Below, piece by piece: positions 1-8,657 of a stretch of 64,000 nt of DNA. The notes under the pieces were generated by a model. That model saw nothing but the letters and a program-made list of their open reading frames with translations. It did no database searches and was not told where the DNA came from. Source of the stretch: Devosia neptuniae. GTDB taxonomy: Bacteria; Pseudomonadota; Alphaproteobacteria; Rhizobiales; Devosiaceae. Numbering within the stretch: the stretch's first letter is position 1; each line of letters opens with the position of its first letter. The DNA lies in contig NZ_CP104964.1 in the NCBI RefSeq assembly GCF_025452235.1, positions 124,001-188,000 on the forward strand, read 5' to 3'. The translations under genes and the position numbers were made by a program.

Positions 1-162
1 CGTCCGACACCGTTACCCCCTCCGCTCGGTCTATGAATCTGGCGATACAGGCCTTGAGCGCTTGTGGGCGAGTCAGTCGGTTTCGAATGTCGGGGCAAGG
101 GATAGTGAACCATCGATTCAGTTGAGCGTTAAAACAGCCACATAACCTTGGAGAGGCTCATC

Positions 163-327
163 ATGCCCAACACAAAACAGCACCGCGCCCGTGTTGCCGG
201 TGGTCAGGACCATGAAGTGAAATACGAAGCCGACAAAACCGGCGCATCGACACCCGAGGTCAAAGATGCCGTGAAATCCGCGGGCAATGGCCGCAAGGCC
301 GTCGAGAAGAAGCTGAGTGCAAAATGA
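163..327 (+). CDS. DUF3606 family small protein
   Basis: A 54-residue, lysine-rich protein beginning MPNTKQHRARVAGG. The middle and end (EVKYEADKTGAS, DAVKSAGN, KAVEKKL) fit the DUF3606 pattern, a family of about 55-60 residues that is common in alphaproteobacteria and has no known function. GAGAGG lies 6-7 bases before the ATG. The stop overlaps the next ATG (ATGA), so it is probably translationally coupled to two more small genes. Function unknown; family call moderately sure. Confidence 0.7.
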   Translation: MPNTKQHRARVAGGQDHEVKYEADKTGASTPEVKDAVKSAGNGRKAVEKKLSAK

Positions 328-533
328 GCCGCGAGGGGCTCCCCACCGGTGAGGGCACTGCCGGAAAGAACGATGTCGCCGACCCCCATCCGTCGACCGA
401 AGAGGACTACGACAAGATCCCGCGTCCCGGTGGCACCAACCTCCCGAAGGGATCAGATATTGGGCGCAACTCCTACGCCCATGACGGCAAGGCGCCACCG
501 CGTCCGAAGAACGAGGGTCCCAAGTCCAAATGA
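324..533 (+). CDS. Small hypothetical protein
   Basis: A 69-residue hydrophilic protein rich in Pro, Gly and Asp with no membrane segment or known motif (MSREGLPTGEG to KNEGPKSK). Its ATG overlaps the stop of the DUF3606 gene and its own stop overlaps the next ATG, each as ATGA. This tight chain of three short frames is the main reason to believe it is real. It is probably disordered. No function assigned. Confidence 0.5.
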   Translation: MSREGLPTGEGTAGKNDVADPHPSTEEDYDKIPRPGGTNLPKGSDIGRNSYAHDGKAPPRPKNEGPKSK

Positions 534-736
534 CTTCCGTGGAGCTGGACGAAGACCTGCTCGACGGAGTGGAGCGGTTCATAGCCGATCGGAACGAGCC
601 GCCGCGGGGGAAGATGACTTACGAGGACGCCGTCAACGTCATCGTCAGGGACTGGCTCATGGGCCAAGGCTATGTGCCGTTGCCGGATGATGACGACTCA
701 ATCACCTCGGCCCTGGACGCCGCTAAGGTTCCCTAG
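530..736 (+). CDS. Small hypothetical protein, possibly ribbon-helix-helix-like
   Basis: A 68-residue acidic protein (MTSVELDEDLLDGVERF). The first third alternates as a short strand followed by a helix (SVELDEDLLDGVERFIADR), then a second helix (EDAVNVIVRDWLMGQG), which recalls CopG/Arc-type ribbon-helix-helix folds. There is no strong family match. It is the third member of the overlapping operon that starts with the DUF3606 protein. A DNA-binding role is only a guess. Confidence 0.5.
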   Translation: MTSVELDEDLLDGVERFIADRNEPPRGKMTYEDAVNVIVRDWLMGQGYVPLPDDDDSITSALDAAKVP

Positions 737-960
737 GATAGCGCCGATCATTATGGGGGCCGTTCCGCAACAGCGCACCTAGACCGTCTGACTGATATCG
801 GAGGCCACAGGCACGCCGTCATCCGGTAGGCCGTCCCGGCAACGCCTGTGGCAAGACCGAGAGGAGCTACGAGGCGCTGCTGGAGCGGTCGACCTGGATT
901 TAGTCACGCTCAAATTCAGCACTGGATCCTTTCCCGGCGTTTGAGCATCACACTCGATTG

Positions 961-1253
961 AGCCTAGTCGCGATCCGCGACCGGGCAGCATCGGCAGGTT
1001 CGTCCGCATTCGCTGACTTACTCACCCACAGACCACGCGCGAATGGTGTTCCGACATACGTGCTAACGTGCTCGCCCGCGTGAACGATAAAGGGGATGTT
1101 GGACGCGATCAGGCGCTCGACGACACTCACGCAGGGCGGTCCTTATCCACTATGGCGACATCGGGCCGGCGCATGTTGAGCCAATTGTCCGCGCCCCGAC
1201 AGCTCATCACCGTGGTCCGCGCCGCCATCGAGCTGATCACTCTGGCTTCCCAG
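961..1253 (-). pseudogene. Decayed response-regulator receiver domain
   Basis: Two frames on the minus strand together read like the second half of a receiver domain. One frame gives NWLNMRRPDVAIVDKDRP, resembling the phospho-acceptor strand, followed by a stop. The other gives VVERLIASNIPFIVHAG and then VGTPFARGLWVSKSANADE, resembling beta-4 and the conserved Lys strand. A shift in frame and an early stop separate them. It is read as a remnant of a stand-alone receiver protein. The flanking bases from 737 to 960 and 1254 to 1342 hold nothing I can support. Confidence 0.4.
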
Positions 1254-1342
1254 ACGCTTGGCCAAGCCCTTTTTCCTCATAAATTGAAGCAACAAACTGC
1301 ATCGACAGACAATTGCACCTGCTAAACCGTGTGGAGGTCGAG

Positions 1343-1564
1343 ATGCGACAAGCTGAATACCTGGTGGTGCAACGTTCGGAGCAATGGTGGGTAATGCTCG
1401 ACGGTACCCGCTTCGGGCCATACCTGGGCCGCCAGATTGCCATCGACCGAGCGGTGTCTCTTGCAAAGGTTGACTCTAAGGCCGGCACAACAGCGCGAGT
1501 CTCCGTCGATGACGGGGAAGGCATAGAGGTAGTCCATCAATCTACCCCCGAGGATCAACTCTAA
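1343..1564 (+). CDS. DUF2188-like small protein
   Basis: A 73-residue protein, MRQAEYLVVQRSEQWWVMLDG. The pattern of a strand with paired tryptophans, then GTRFGPY, then a helix (IAIDRAVSLAK) resembles DUF2188-type proteins that carry a Trp-containing beta hairpin followed by AIERARELA. The start is chosen because GGAGG sits six bases upstream; a longer frame from 1313 lacks such a site. Monocistronic as far as can be seen. Function unknown. Confidence 0.55.
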   Translation: MRQAEYLVVQRSEQWWVMLDGTRFGPYLGRQIAIDRAVSLAKVDSKAGTTARVSVDDGEGIEVVHQSTPEDQL

Positions 1565-1617
1565 GGGCGTTCAAGGAATCGTCCTATCCTCTGCCGACAC
1601 ATTGCATGATCCTCCGA

Positions 1618-1845
1618 CTATCCCTGTCGGCCTGCCGCCTTGGAATAGAGCCGGACCATCGACACGGGTTGACCGGGATGCTGGAAGTAAACCCGGGCGC
1701 GGAGGTCGCGCTTTGATCCGCTCCGCACGACTTCAACCCCGAGGGCTTCCAATACGGCGCGTTCGGGGCTGCTGGCTTGCACGACGAGTTCCCGCGGGTC
1801 GATCGCAGAAGTCGCAAGGTCGATTATTCGATACTGAATGGGCAT
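1618..1845 (-). CDS. Small hypothetical protein
   Basis: A 75-residue protein, MPIQYRIIDLATSAIDPRELVV, with mixed alpha/beta character and a basic C-terminus. The pattern (strand, helix SPERAVLEALG, strand, strand) looks like a folded domain rather than a shadow frame. No clear Shine-Dalgarno site precedes the ATG. It does not match a family I can name. Confidence 0.45.
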   Translation of the reverse strand: MPIQYRIIDLATSAIDPRELVVQASSPERAVLEALGVEVVRSGSKRDLRARVYFQHPGQPVSMVRLYSKAAGRQG

Positions 1846-3346
1846 AGTGACGGGAACCGATGCGTAAAAGGTCGGGCCCAGCGCCGCGGGGGCCCGATTG
1901 AACGGTCAAGATCACCATGCATGAGACAGGGATCGTGACTTAACCCAACGCAGGCCGCTTGGTTTCGTTCCCTTGCCGTTTTCCCCTTCAGACCCTGATC
2001 CGATTGGTCGCACAGTCGGCGGCGTTGACGGGATCCACTGTTCGACAACCGTGGTCACCGTATTGTCGTACACGGCGGACTGACGCCTGCCGGGACAAGA
2101 AGCATAGAGCCGACGCTGCTTGGCTTTGCCAAACGATGAGACCTTCCAGACCTGCGCCCATCCGTGGTTAGTCTTCATTCGTTCGCCGCAAGAGCTGACA
2201 GACCTTCTGCACAACAGAGGAAGCAACTCGATCAACGGAGCGAAGCTCTTGTCGAAGACCCAGTGTCAGTTGGGGACCAGCTAGAGGCAGAAATCGGCGG
2301 CAGAACCGCATTGCGGGCCTATGTGCAGGCGATGTTGGAGGAGGCCGCAGTGAAGCTTGCAGAACACATGTGGCGTGTCCCGGCCAGCCGCCCAGGTACT
2401 CAACACGGCCGAACATCAGGATGGCTCCACCTGTCTTCCGCTGGCCGAACAGGCCGGCTTCTTTCTGGGAGGCGTGGCTGCGGTTCTCGACGGTAAACCC
2501 GAAATAGGAGGCGCTCCTCCCTCGGCTTTGACTGGTTCGGGGGAAATGACACGGCAAGAGATTTGGAGCTTCTGGCGGAGCGTCTCGGCATACAACCGCC
2601 CGCAAAGAATGAAACTGCTGCTGACTGCCTGCTCTACGGGCAGACCACTTCCGGCAGCGCGCTTTCCCGAGCTGCAGCCCAATGGTACGAGAAGGGTTTT
2701 AGGGACGCGTATTGCTAATCCTCATCTGCTTGCGCGACCGTCGGCCCAGTCTGCTGTGCGGCGAGTGGTACCGTCAGGCAGATTTGCGCAACAAGCAGCA
2801 GGATGGACCGTGCAATCTCTCCGAAATCTCATGATCATCGGGTTTCCGGTCATCTTGTCCTGCCAGATTGCATGAGACGGATGCGTCCGAGCATATAAGA
2901 ATATCGGCTGAGGGGAAGGAGAGCATATCCATGCAGAGAGGAATGGCGGCCGAGGATCGCATACCGCGGGCGCGCCTATGGAAACACGTGGGCGCGCTCC
3001 CGACCGCCGGCGTTCTATCGTCTGTTTCACCGGTGGCCGCCCAGCGGAGACGAGCAGCTGCATCGCACGATCCGACGGCGTCATTCACTTCGGCCGCAAT
3101 CCACTGGATGATCGAAAGTCCGGGCAAGCGGTTATTTGAGCATGCGGTTAGGAATGCCGCCGATTTCTTATGAGAAAATGACGGTCATACGCTCGGCTTC
3201 GCACAGGAAATTAATTTCGCGCACTGACCACAAGCCTTCGTGCGCGAGAGGCCAACATTGAACTCCGGCGAAATCCGCCGTCTGGCGACGGCCTTGGGGG
3301 TGGCGGCGGACCGATCGGCAGCCGCCACCAACCAGCATTTTGTAGA
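1846..3346. other. 1.5 kb without a supportable gene; scattered remnants
   Basis: All six frames here are short, and no frame has a ribosome site and coherent composition. One stretch on the plus strand around 2540-2717 reads like real protein (LELLAERLGIQPPAKNE, then LSRAAAQWYEKGFRDAYC) but has no start codon and follows stops. Another, around 2280-2360, reads DQLEAEIGGRTALRAYVQ. I take the stretch as decayed coding DNA of unknown origin. Confidence 0.5.
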
Positions 3347-3844
3347 CTACGCGGCCTTCACATTCGCTTCTGCTTTGGCGACTTCGCTCAGGGCCATATC
3401 GGTCGCGATCTCTTCCTGTAGCGTTGTCTCGAAAAGCGTTACTGCTTCGGTGAGGCCAAGTTGGTTGGCCCAAGTCTTTAGCGTGCCATAGCGAGCGATC
3501 TCATAATGCTCGACCGCCTGCGCAGCAGCAGCCAGGCCGGCATCGAGAGCGACAGTGCCCTTGAACTCCTCCATGATGGACTTGCCTTCCTCGAGGATGC
3601 CCAGGATAGCGTCACAGGTCTTGCCCCGCGGCGTCTTGCCAAGGAGGACGAACACCTGTTCGAGCCGCTCGACGTGAACCTCCGTCTCGGCAAGATGCTT
3701 TTCGAAGCCCGCCTTGAGGGCAGGAGACTGAGCCGCCTTGGCCATTTTGGGGAGATTTTTTACGATTTGCTTTTCGGCATAAAAGATGTCCTTGAGGGTA
3801 TCCTCGAATAGGTCATTCAGCGTTTTCTCTTTCGGCGCGGCCAT
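3347..3844 (-). CDS. DUF892 / YciE-YciF family ferritin-like protein
   Basis: A 165-residue protein starting MAAPKEKTLNDLFEDTLKD. The N-terminal KTLNDLF..TLKDIFYAEKQI, then LPKMAKAA and the repeated helices with HLAETEVHVERLEQVF and EHYEIARYGTLKTWA, are characteristic of the YciF/DUF892 family, four-helix bundle ferritin-like proteins with Glu/His metal ligands linked to stress responses. A start at 3844 is preferred over 3883 because AAGGA lies upstream of it and family members begin this way. Length fits the family (about 160-170). Single gene. Confidence 0.9.
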   Translation of the reverse strand: MAAPKEKTLNDLFEDTLKDIFYAEKQIVKNLPKMAKAAQSPALKAGFEKHLAETEVHVERLEQVFVLLGKTPRGKTCDAILGILEEGKSIMEEFKGTVALDAGLAAAAQAVEHYEIARYGTLKTWANQLGLTEAVTLFETTLQEEIATDMALSEVAKAEANVKAA

Positions 3845-4363
3845 AGCTTTCGTTCCTTTTTGAAGTGATAGACTCGAACGCATCCGCGCGATCCCAGTTC
3901 CGTGATCGGTGCGGTCTCAGTAGGCCGATGCGGGCTTATCATCTGCGAAAGGATTGCCCAGCCGAGAAGCTGTAGGTACAGCGCTGGCAGCACCGGACCG
4001 GCGACCTTACGGCATCGTTGCCTGCCATTACCTCCGCTCCTGTGATGCTATGTCGTGGTCTACTGTCTGCCAGGCTTAGGATACGGCCAACGGGACGGAA
4101 TACGGCTTTGAAAGAGCGCATTACCGTACGCATGACTTCTGAGATGATCGCGCAGCAATCCAGTTATGTCAGCCGTCAGGATGTTGCATGGCGTGACCGG
4201 TAGATTAAGCCATCGATCACGATCTCCTCGCCCTGCAGCGTCTGCCGTACGGAGGCCCATCGATGCAACGGTAGTAAGTGCCCTTCACGGGGGACTTTGA
4301 TGTTTGGGCGAGACCAGCGCGGGCGGGATATGGACTCGTGTGCCATTTCGTTGGCCAGTGCGA
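3845..4363. other. Intergenic stretch without a recognisable gene
   Basis: The first part should hold the promoter of the DUF892 gene. The rest carries only short overlapping frames on both strands without ribosome sites or family resemblance, and leads into the truncated IS110 transposase. It may include the lost 5' part of that element, but no inverted repeat or direct repeat could be fixed. Confidence 0.4.
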
Positions 4364-4706
4364 GAAGCCGGTCTGCCCGTGATCTGCGTTGAGACCCTTC
4401 ACATGAAGTCACTGCTGAAGGTGCAGCAGATCAACAAGTCTGACCGGCATGACGCGCGCGGCATTGCCCAGATAACGCGTGTCGGCCTGTTCAAGCCGGT
4501 GCATGTGACGACACTAGCGAGTCAGGAGAAGCGGATGCTGCTGACCGCGCGACAGCTGATTCAACGCAAGATGCTCGACGTCGATGCCGATCTGCGTGGC
4601 ACCTTGCGTAACTTCGGCCTGAAGGTTGGCGTCGTCGGACAAGCTGGATTCGAGACGCGCATCCGCGAGCTCGTCGAAGGATTGCCCATCCTTGCCACTC
4701 TTGCGA
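4364..4706 (+). pseudogene. IS110-family transposase fragment
   Basis: The frame reads EAGLPVICVETLHMKSLLK, then INKSDRHDARGIAQITRVGLF, then DLRGTLRNFGLKVG and RIRELVEGLPILATL. This is the DEDD-type catalytic region of IS110/IS116/IS902 transposases, including the D-RNDARGIA-like motif. The N-terminal part and the whole C-terminal transposase_20 region are missing, and the frame runs directly into the next locus. The full protein is about 340-400 residues; roughly 115 are left. It is an inactive relic that marks past insertion beside the toxin-antitoxin genes. Confidence 0.75.
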
Positions 4707-4720
4707 ATAATCAAATAAAG

Positions 4721-4740
4721 CGTATATTTCGTTTAATACG
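4721..4740. promoter_or_regulatory. Dyad in front of the Phd-like antitoxin gene
   Basis: CGTAT and ATACG arms enclose an AT-rich centre (CGTATATTTCGTTTAATACG), ending just before the AAGGAG ribosome site of the antitoxin. Antitoxins of the Phd/YefM family repress their own operons from such palindromes, so this is a likely autoregulatory operator. The assignment is inference from position. Confidence 0.45.
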
Positions 4741-4753
4741 AAGGAGTGGTGCC

Positions 4754-5011
4754 ATGAAGAATTTTTCGACAGTCGATCTGCTGCGCGATCTGAAAACCGT
4801 CACCATGGCGGCAGACCGTCAGCCTGTCGCCATCACCCAGCATCGTAAACCCCGCTATGTCCTGATGACCTACGATGACTTTGCCGCAATGAAGCAGGAA
4901 GGCGATCCACGCCGGGTCTACGGCGCAGGGGAAACGCCGCCCGACCTGGCCGCGCAGATCGATGTCGCTCTGGACCAGATCATTGCCGATGGCACCGAAC
5001 CCAATGGCTGA
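4754..5011 (+). CDS. Phd/YefM-family antitoxin
   Basis: An 85-residue protein starting MKNFSTVDLLRDLKTVTMAA. The fold order fits Phd/YefM antitoxins: an N-terminal strand and helix, then QPVAITQHRKPRYVLMTYDDFAAM (the typical xPVxITxxGKPxAVLMSxxDY pattern), then an acidic C-terminal helix (DLAAQIDVALDQIIADG) that would bind the toxin. AAGGAG lies eight bases before the ATG; the longer upstream frame belongs to the IS110 relic. It overlaps the next gene by eight bases, as expected of a toxin-antitoxin operon. Confidence 0.8.
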   Translation: MKNFSTVDLLRDLKTVTMAADRQPVAITQHRKPRYVLMTYDDFAAMKQEGDPRRVYGAGETPPDLAAQIDVALDQIIADGTEPNG

Positions 5012-5351
5012 TATCCCGCCCAACGGGTCAATCATTCGCTATGCCTATCTTTGGAAATGGCAGCGCGACAATCACGAGACGGAAGGTCGCAAAGAGCGTC
5101 CTGTGTGCCTGACATTGTCATTGCCGCACGGCGACCAAACCGCCCCGATCATGCTTGCCATTTCGGGCACTCCGCCGCGCTCTGACCAAACCACACTGGT
5201 CATCCCTGAGCTTGAGCGGCGCCGGGCGGGGTTGAGTGCGTGGAAAGACGCCTGGATCACCGTCTCGGAATACAATTTTGATATTGCCGAGAAGTCCTAT
5301 TATACGATCCCCATCCCGAAGTCCTTGGCACGTTCAGCAAGGGGTTTCTAG
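5004..5351 (+). CDS. PemK-like toxin partner, C-terminus apparently frameshifted
   Basis: The frame starts MADIPPNGSIIRYAYLWKW, overlapping the antitoxin gene by eight bases, and continues through RPVCLTLSLPHGDQ and WITVSEYNFDIAEKSYY. The pattern of a short N-terminal strand, an RPV/CL strand and an SEYN segment fits the PemK/MazF-like partners often paired with Phd/YefM antitoxins in rhizobia. After residue 102 the protein ends in a short odd tail, whereas the neighbouring frame continues with LGTFSKGFLAQVAIAF and stops at 5419. One base seems to be missing in the CCCC run near 5309-5312. Activity is uncertain. Confidence 0.6.
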   Translation: MADIPPNGSIIRYAYLWKWQRDNHETEGRKERPVCLTLSLPHGDQTAPIMLAISGTPPRSDQTTLVIPELERRRAGLSAWKDAWITVSEYNFDIAEKSYYTIPIPKSLARSARGF

Positions 5352-5709
5352 CGCAGGTGGCTATCGCGTTTAAGCCATTCACCGCGAGCAAAATTGCCCG
5401 CGTCAACCGCATCGACTGACCAGGAAATCGTCGTCGTCGCGCGGCAGGGATCGACCGGCCCGCGCGCCGCTTGAGAGTGGCGACCGGAATCTATTTCAAT
5501 TCAAGGCGACGGCAAACATTCCGAGGCGGGATGAGGGAAGGCCGCGCAATTCCAGAGAAGACGGTCGGTTCCCGTCTTGGTGCTGTGCACATAATGCACC
5601 AAGTGGGAAAGCGACTCTTGGTCGTTCATTTTGAGTTTGCGAGGCGCGGTCGCGTCATCGGTCCAAAGACCTATCGAGCAAAACGAAGCCCGCCACACTC
5701 TGTTCGCGC

Positions 5710-5909
5710 TTGCCCTGTATCACGGTTGCTCGCGACGCCCGCGCAGAGGAGAAACCGTCGCTATTGTCGCGACTAGGGTGGGCTACGCGTCCGAGCGCGC
5801 GTTTGGCAACGCGTTCAAGCGTACCCATGGCACGGCGCCGAAGCGGTATTGGTCGAGTACCGATGCCCAAGAACATTATGCAAGCAGTGAACCGGTCAAT
5901 GGGCGGTGA
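5710..5909 (+). pseudogene. AraC-family regulator C-terminal remnant
   Basis: The frame reads ETVAIVATRVGYASERAFGNAF followed by KRTHGTAPKRYW, which is the second helix-turn-helix and the terminal PxxYR/W segment of AraC/XylS regulators. The first helix-turn-helix and the sensor domain are missing; upstream sequence back to 5420 gives no matching frame. It is a decayed fragment. Confidence 0.6.
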
Positions 5910-6004
5910 AGCGACAACGGACTTGCCTTCGGTATTCGGCCTTCGCGTGGGGTAGAATGTCGCGCCTGGGCGGCAGCTGGGCCACGCCCGGCAAGATGAG
6001 CACT

Positions 6005-7042
6005 CTAGCTATTGGTTAGTTCCGACTGGATGTAGAGCCGCAACAGTTCCACCAGAGCTGTGAGGGAGGCCATGTGGGTGCGTTCCCAGCCGTGGGAGGA
6101 ATCGAGGGAAAAGCAGACGAGGCCGACGCGGACGTCCCAGCCGGCTTCGACGGCGGCGGCGCTGTCGGAGCGGTAATGGCGGAAGGTGTCGCGTTCATAT
6201 TTGATGTCATTGTGTTGGCAGAGCCCTAACATTTGGCGTGTCATTCGGGCGTCAAAGGGACCCTGGCGGTCACGCATGGCGATGGTGACGGCGTCATCGC
6301 GCGATGTCTGGTTGGGAGCGGTGACGGCATTGTCGATGGCGAGCAGTTCTTCGACCTCGGGACCAAAGCCATGGGTGGCACCGATGCCGGTCTCCTCGGC
6401 GATGGTGAACATGGCCTGGAAAGGAACAGCAACATTGGTGTGGCCCTCAGCGATGGACTTAAGGACGGCGAGCAAAGTGGCGCAACCGGCTTTGTCATCG
6501 AGGTGGCGGGAGACGATGAAACCGTCGATGACTTCGGGCTGAGCATCGATTGCGACCATATCGCCGACATTGAAGCCGGCGGCAATGAGCGCGGTGCGGT
6601 GGGGCATAATGGCGTCCACGCGGATTTCGAGATTGTCCCAATCGGCGGGTTGAGTATCGACCTCGGTGTTGAAGCGGTGGCCGGAGGCTTTGAGCGGCAG
6701 GATGGTGCCGCGATGTTCGGCATTGTCTGAGAAGATGGTGACGCGAGCCCCCTCGGCGAAACGAGCGGCCCAGGTGCCGGTGTTGCGCAGGGCAAGGCGG
6801 CCATTGGGCTTGAGTTCGGTGACCATGGCCCCGAGCGTATCGAGATGGGCGGCAAGGGCGCGGCGAGGTGGGCCGTCGCCTACTTCGACATAAAGGATGC
6901 CGCGGCGGGTATATTTGGGATTGTAGCCGAGATCGCGCAGCCAGGTGTCGACCAGCGCCACGGCGCGCTCGGTCATGCCGACGGGGCTCGGCGTTTTAAC
7001 CAATTGCAGCAACCGGTCGAGGAGATAATCGGTATTGATCAT
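6005..7042 (-). CDS. M42-family metallo-aminopeptidase
   Basis: A 345-residue cytosolic peptidase of the M42 family (glutamyl aminopeptidase/endoglucanase-like). Visible metal and catalytic residues are His66 and Asp68 (AAHLDT), Asp182 (RHLDDKAG), Glu216-Glu217 (AEETG), Asp237 and a C-terminal His in SSHGWERTH. The closest style is the subgroup named for osmoprotectant NAGGN synthesis, but here it ends a peptide-import operon, so removal of N-terminal residues from imported peptides is the likelier role. Its ATG overlaps the stop of the GntR gene by four bases. Confidence 0.85.
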   Translation of the reverse strand: MINTDYLLDRLLQLVKTPSPVGMTERAVALVDTWLRDLGYNPKYTRRGILYVEVGDGPPRRALAAHLDTLGAMVTELKPNGRLALRNTGTWAARFAEGARVTIFSDNAEHRGTILPLKASGHRFNTEVDTQPADWDNLEIRVDAIMPHRTALIAAGFNVGDMVAIDAQPEVIDGFIVSRHLDDKAGCATLLAVLKSIAEGHTNVAVPFQAMFTIAEETGIGATHGFGPEVEELLAIDNAVTAPNQTSRDDAVTIAMRDRQGPFDARMTRQMLGLCQHNDIKYERDTFRHYRSDSAAAVEAGWDVRVGLVCFSLDSSHGWERTHMASLTALVELLRLYIQSELTNS

Positions 7043-7851
7043 GCGATGCGGCGCTTTCTGGTGCGGGCCGGGGACACTTCTTCGAGGAAACGGTCTTCGA
7101 GCTTGGCCTCAAGGCTCAGCATGTGCTTTTCGGCTTCGTCCATATGTTCGGCGAGGATGGCGGCGGCTGCGGCGGCGTCGCGGCTCCGCATGGCGGCGAT
7201 GAGATCGCGCTGGTGCTGAATGCCGCTGGCGCGCGAGACGGGTTCGGGCCGGACATAGATGTCCTGCGCAACGGTGAGATCCTTGAGGAGGCGCTGGAGG
7301 AAGCGGCAGGTGAAGGCGAGAATGGGGTTGTCGGAATACTCGGCGACGATGCCGTGGAAATCGAGTTCCGCCATGCGCTGGTTCCAGCGTTCGTTCTGAT
7401 CTGCCGGCTCGTGATCATAGATCAGAATGACGGCTTCGAGGCGTTTGAGGCCAGCTTCGTCAATATGGGGGGTGGCGCTCGCCGCTAGTTGGGGTTCGAG
7501 GACCTTTCGCATCTCGTAGATATTGGCGATCGTCAGGTTTTTGGCAAAGAGGAAGTTGGAGAGCAGACTCATGGCCCGCCCCTCGGACATGCGCTCGATG
7601 AAGGCGCCGCCGCCAGGGCCGGTACGGACCGAAATGAGGCCCTGGACTTCGAGAGATTTCAGCGCTTCGCGGACGGTGCCCTTGCTGGCAGCGAACTGGG
7701 CCAACAGATCGCGCTCCTGCGGTAGGCGGTCGCCGGGCCCGAGGCCATGTTCGACGATCATACGCTTGATGGCATCGACGATTTCGTCGGTGCGCTTGCG
7801 GCGTGGGGGAACGGCAATTGCCGCTGTTTCGGAGGAGTCGGTGTCGCTCAT
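7039..7851 (-). CDS. GntR-family regulator (FadR/FCD subfamily)
   Basis: A 270-residue regulator. A winged helix spans about residues 20-85 (TDEIVDAIKRMIVEHGLGPG, then LPQERDLLAQF and GTVREALKSLEVQGL). An FCD ligand domain follows (about 105-240) with Asp/His residues that usually hold a metal (LDFHGIVAEY and two later His). It sits inside the peptide-transport operon, overlapping both neighbours by four bases, and probably controls that operon through the dyads near 13144-13188. The effector is unknown; an amino acid or small carboxylate is typical. Confidence 0.88.
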   Translation of the reverse strand: MSDTDSSETAAIAVPPRRKRTDEIVDAIKRMIVEHGLGPGDRLPQERDLLAQFAASKGTVREALKSLEVQGLISVRTGPGGGAFIERMSEGRAMSLLSNFLFAKNLTIANIYEMRKVLEPQLAASATPHIDEAGLKRLEAVILIYDHEPADQNERWNQRMAELDFHGIVAEYSDNPILAFTCRFLQRLLKDLTVAQDIYVRPEPVSRASGIQHQRDLIAAMRSRDAAAAAAILAEHMDEAEKHMLSLEAKLEDRFLEEVSPARTRKRRIA

Positions 7852-8657
7852 GCGGCGCGGTCCGTTGCGGAAAGGCGCGGTGCGCTGGCTATGAGCGACC
7901 GCGTGTAGTCGTGCTGCGGGTTGGCAAAGAGCTGGGCCGCCGGCCCGACCTCTACCACTTCTCCCAGATACATAACGGCGACACGATCGGAAATCGATTC
8001 CACGATGGCCAGATCGTGGCTGATGAAAAGGTAGGAGAGGCCGAGATCGTCGCGCAATTGCTGGAGCAGGAGCAGCACCTGCGCCTGTACCGACACGTCG
8101 AGCGCACTCACCGGCTCATCGAGCACGAGAATGCTGGCTTCAGCGGCAAGGGCTCGGGCGATGGCGATGCGCTGGGCCTGTCCGCCGGAGAATTCGTGTG
8201 GATAGCGTTCGAGCGTGTCGAGCGGCATCTTCACGGCGTCGATTAGCTCGCGTTTGCGAATGGCGCGCCGCGTGCTGTCATAGGTGCAGAGCAGGCGCAG
8301 CGGCACATCGAGAATATCGCCGATGGTCTTGCGCGGGTTGAGCGAGGCGACGGGGTCCTGAAAGACATATTGGATAGTGCGACCAAAGGCGCGTGAGCCG
8401 GAGGAAGCGAGCTCGGCCCAGGGTTTGTTGTCGATGAGCATGGTGCCAGATGTGGGGTGTTCGAGGCCGACCAGCATACGGGCGAGTGTCGATTTGCCCG
8501 AGCCGCTCTCGCCGACGATACCGAGGGTTTCGCCACGCTTGAGATCGAGCGAAATGCCGCGGACGGCCTGCACCTCGCTGGCCTGACGTCCGAAGAGATT
8601 GCGGCCACCGCCGAAGGTTTTGATGAGATCGCGGATTTGGATGGCGTTCTGGCTCAT
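7848..8657 (-). CDS. Peptide ABC transporter ATP-binding protein (DppF-like)
   Basis: A 269-residue ATPase with Walker [10 protein letters not shown] (49-57), a Q-loop (YVFQDP), the signature FSGGQAQRIAIARAL, and Walker B ILVLDEP with H-loop SHD. The C-terminus has the HDYTRSL..A motif seen in oligopeptide/dipeptide ATPases. With the fused DppC-DppD protein it supplies the second nucleotide-binding site of the importer. It overlaps the neighbouring genes by four bases on each side, which implies translational coupling. Confidence 0.9.
   Translation of the reverse strand: MSQNAIQIRDLIKTFGGGRNLFGRQASEVQAVRGISLDLKRGETLGIVGESGSGKSTLARMLVGLEHPTSGTMLIDNKPWAELASSGSRAFGRTIQYVFQDPVASLNPRKTIGDILDVPLRLLCTYDSTRRAIRKRELIDAVKMPLDTLERYPHEFSGGQAQRIAIARALAAEASILVLDEPVSALDVSVQAQVLLLLQQLRDDLGLSYLFISHDLAIVESISDRVAVMYLGEVVEVGPAAQLFANPQHDYTRSLIASAPRLSATDRAA

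Noticed and set aside
2168..2605. 145-codon minus-strand frame and overlapping plus-strand frames
   Set aside because: No start with a ribosome site, no recognisable fold, and several overlapping frames of equal quality; treated as decayed DNA.
4304..4753. Reading the IS110 fragment and the Phd antitoxin as one fused protein
   Set aside because: The AAGGAG site and dyad before 4754 and the complete antitoxin domain show a separate gene; the fusion is a chance open frame.
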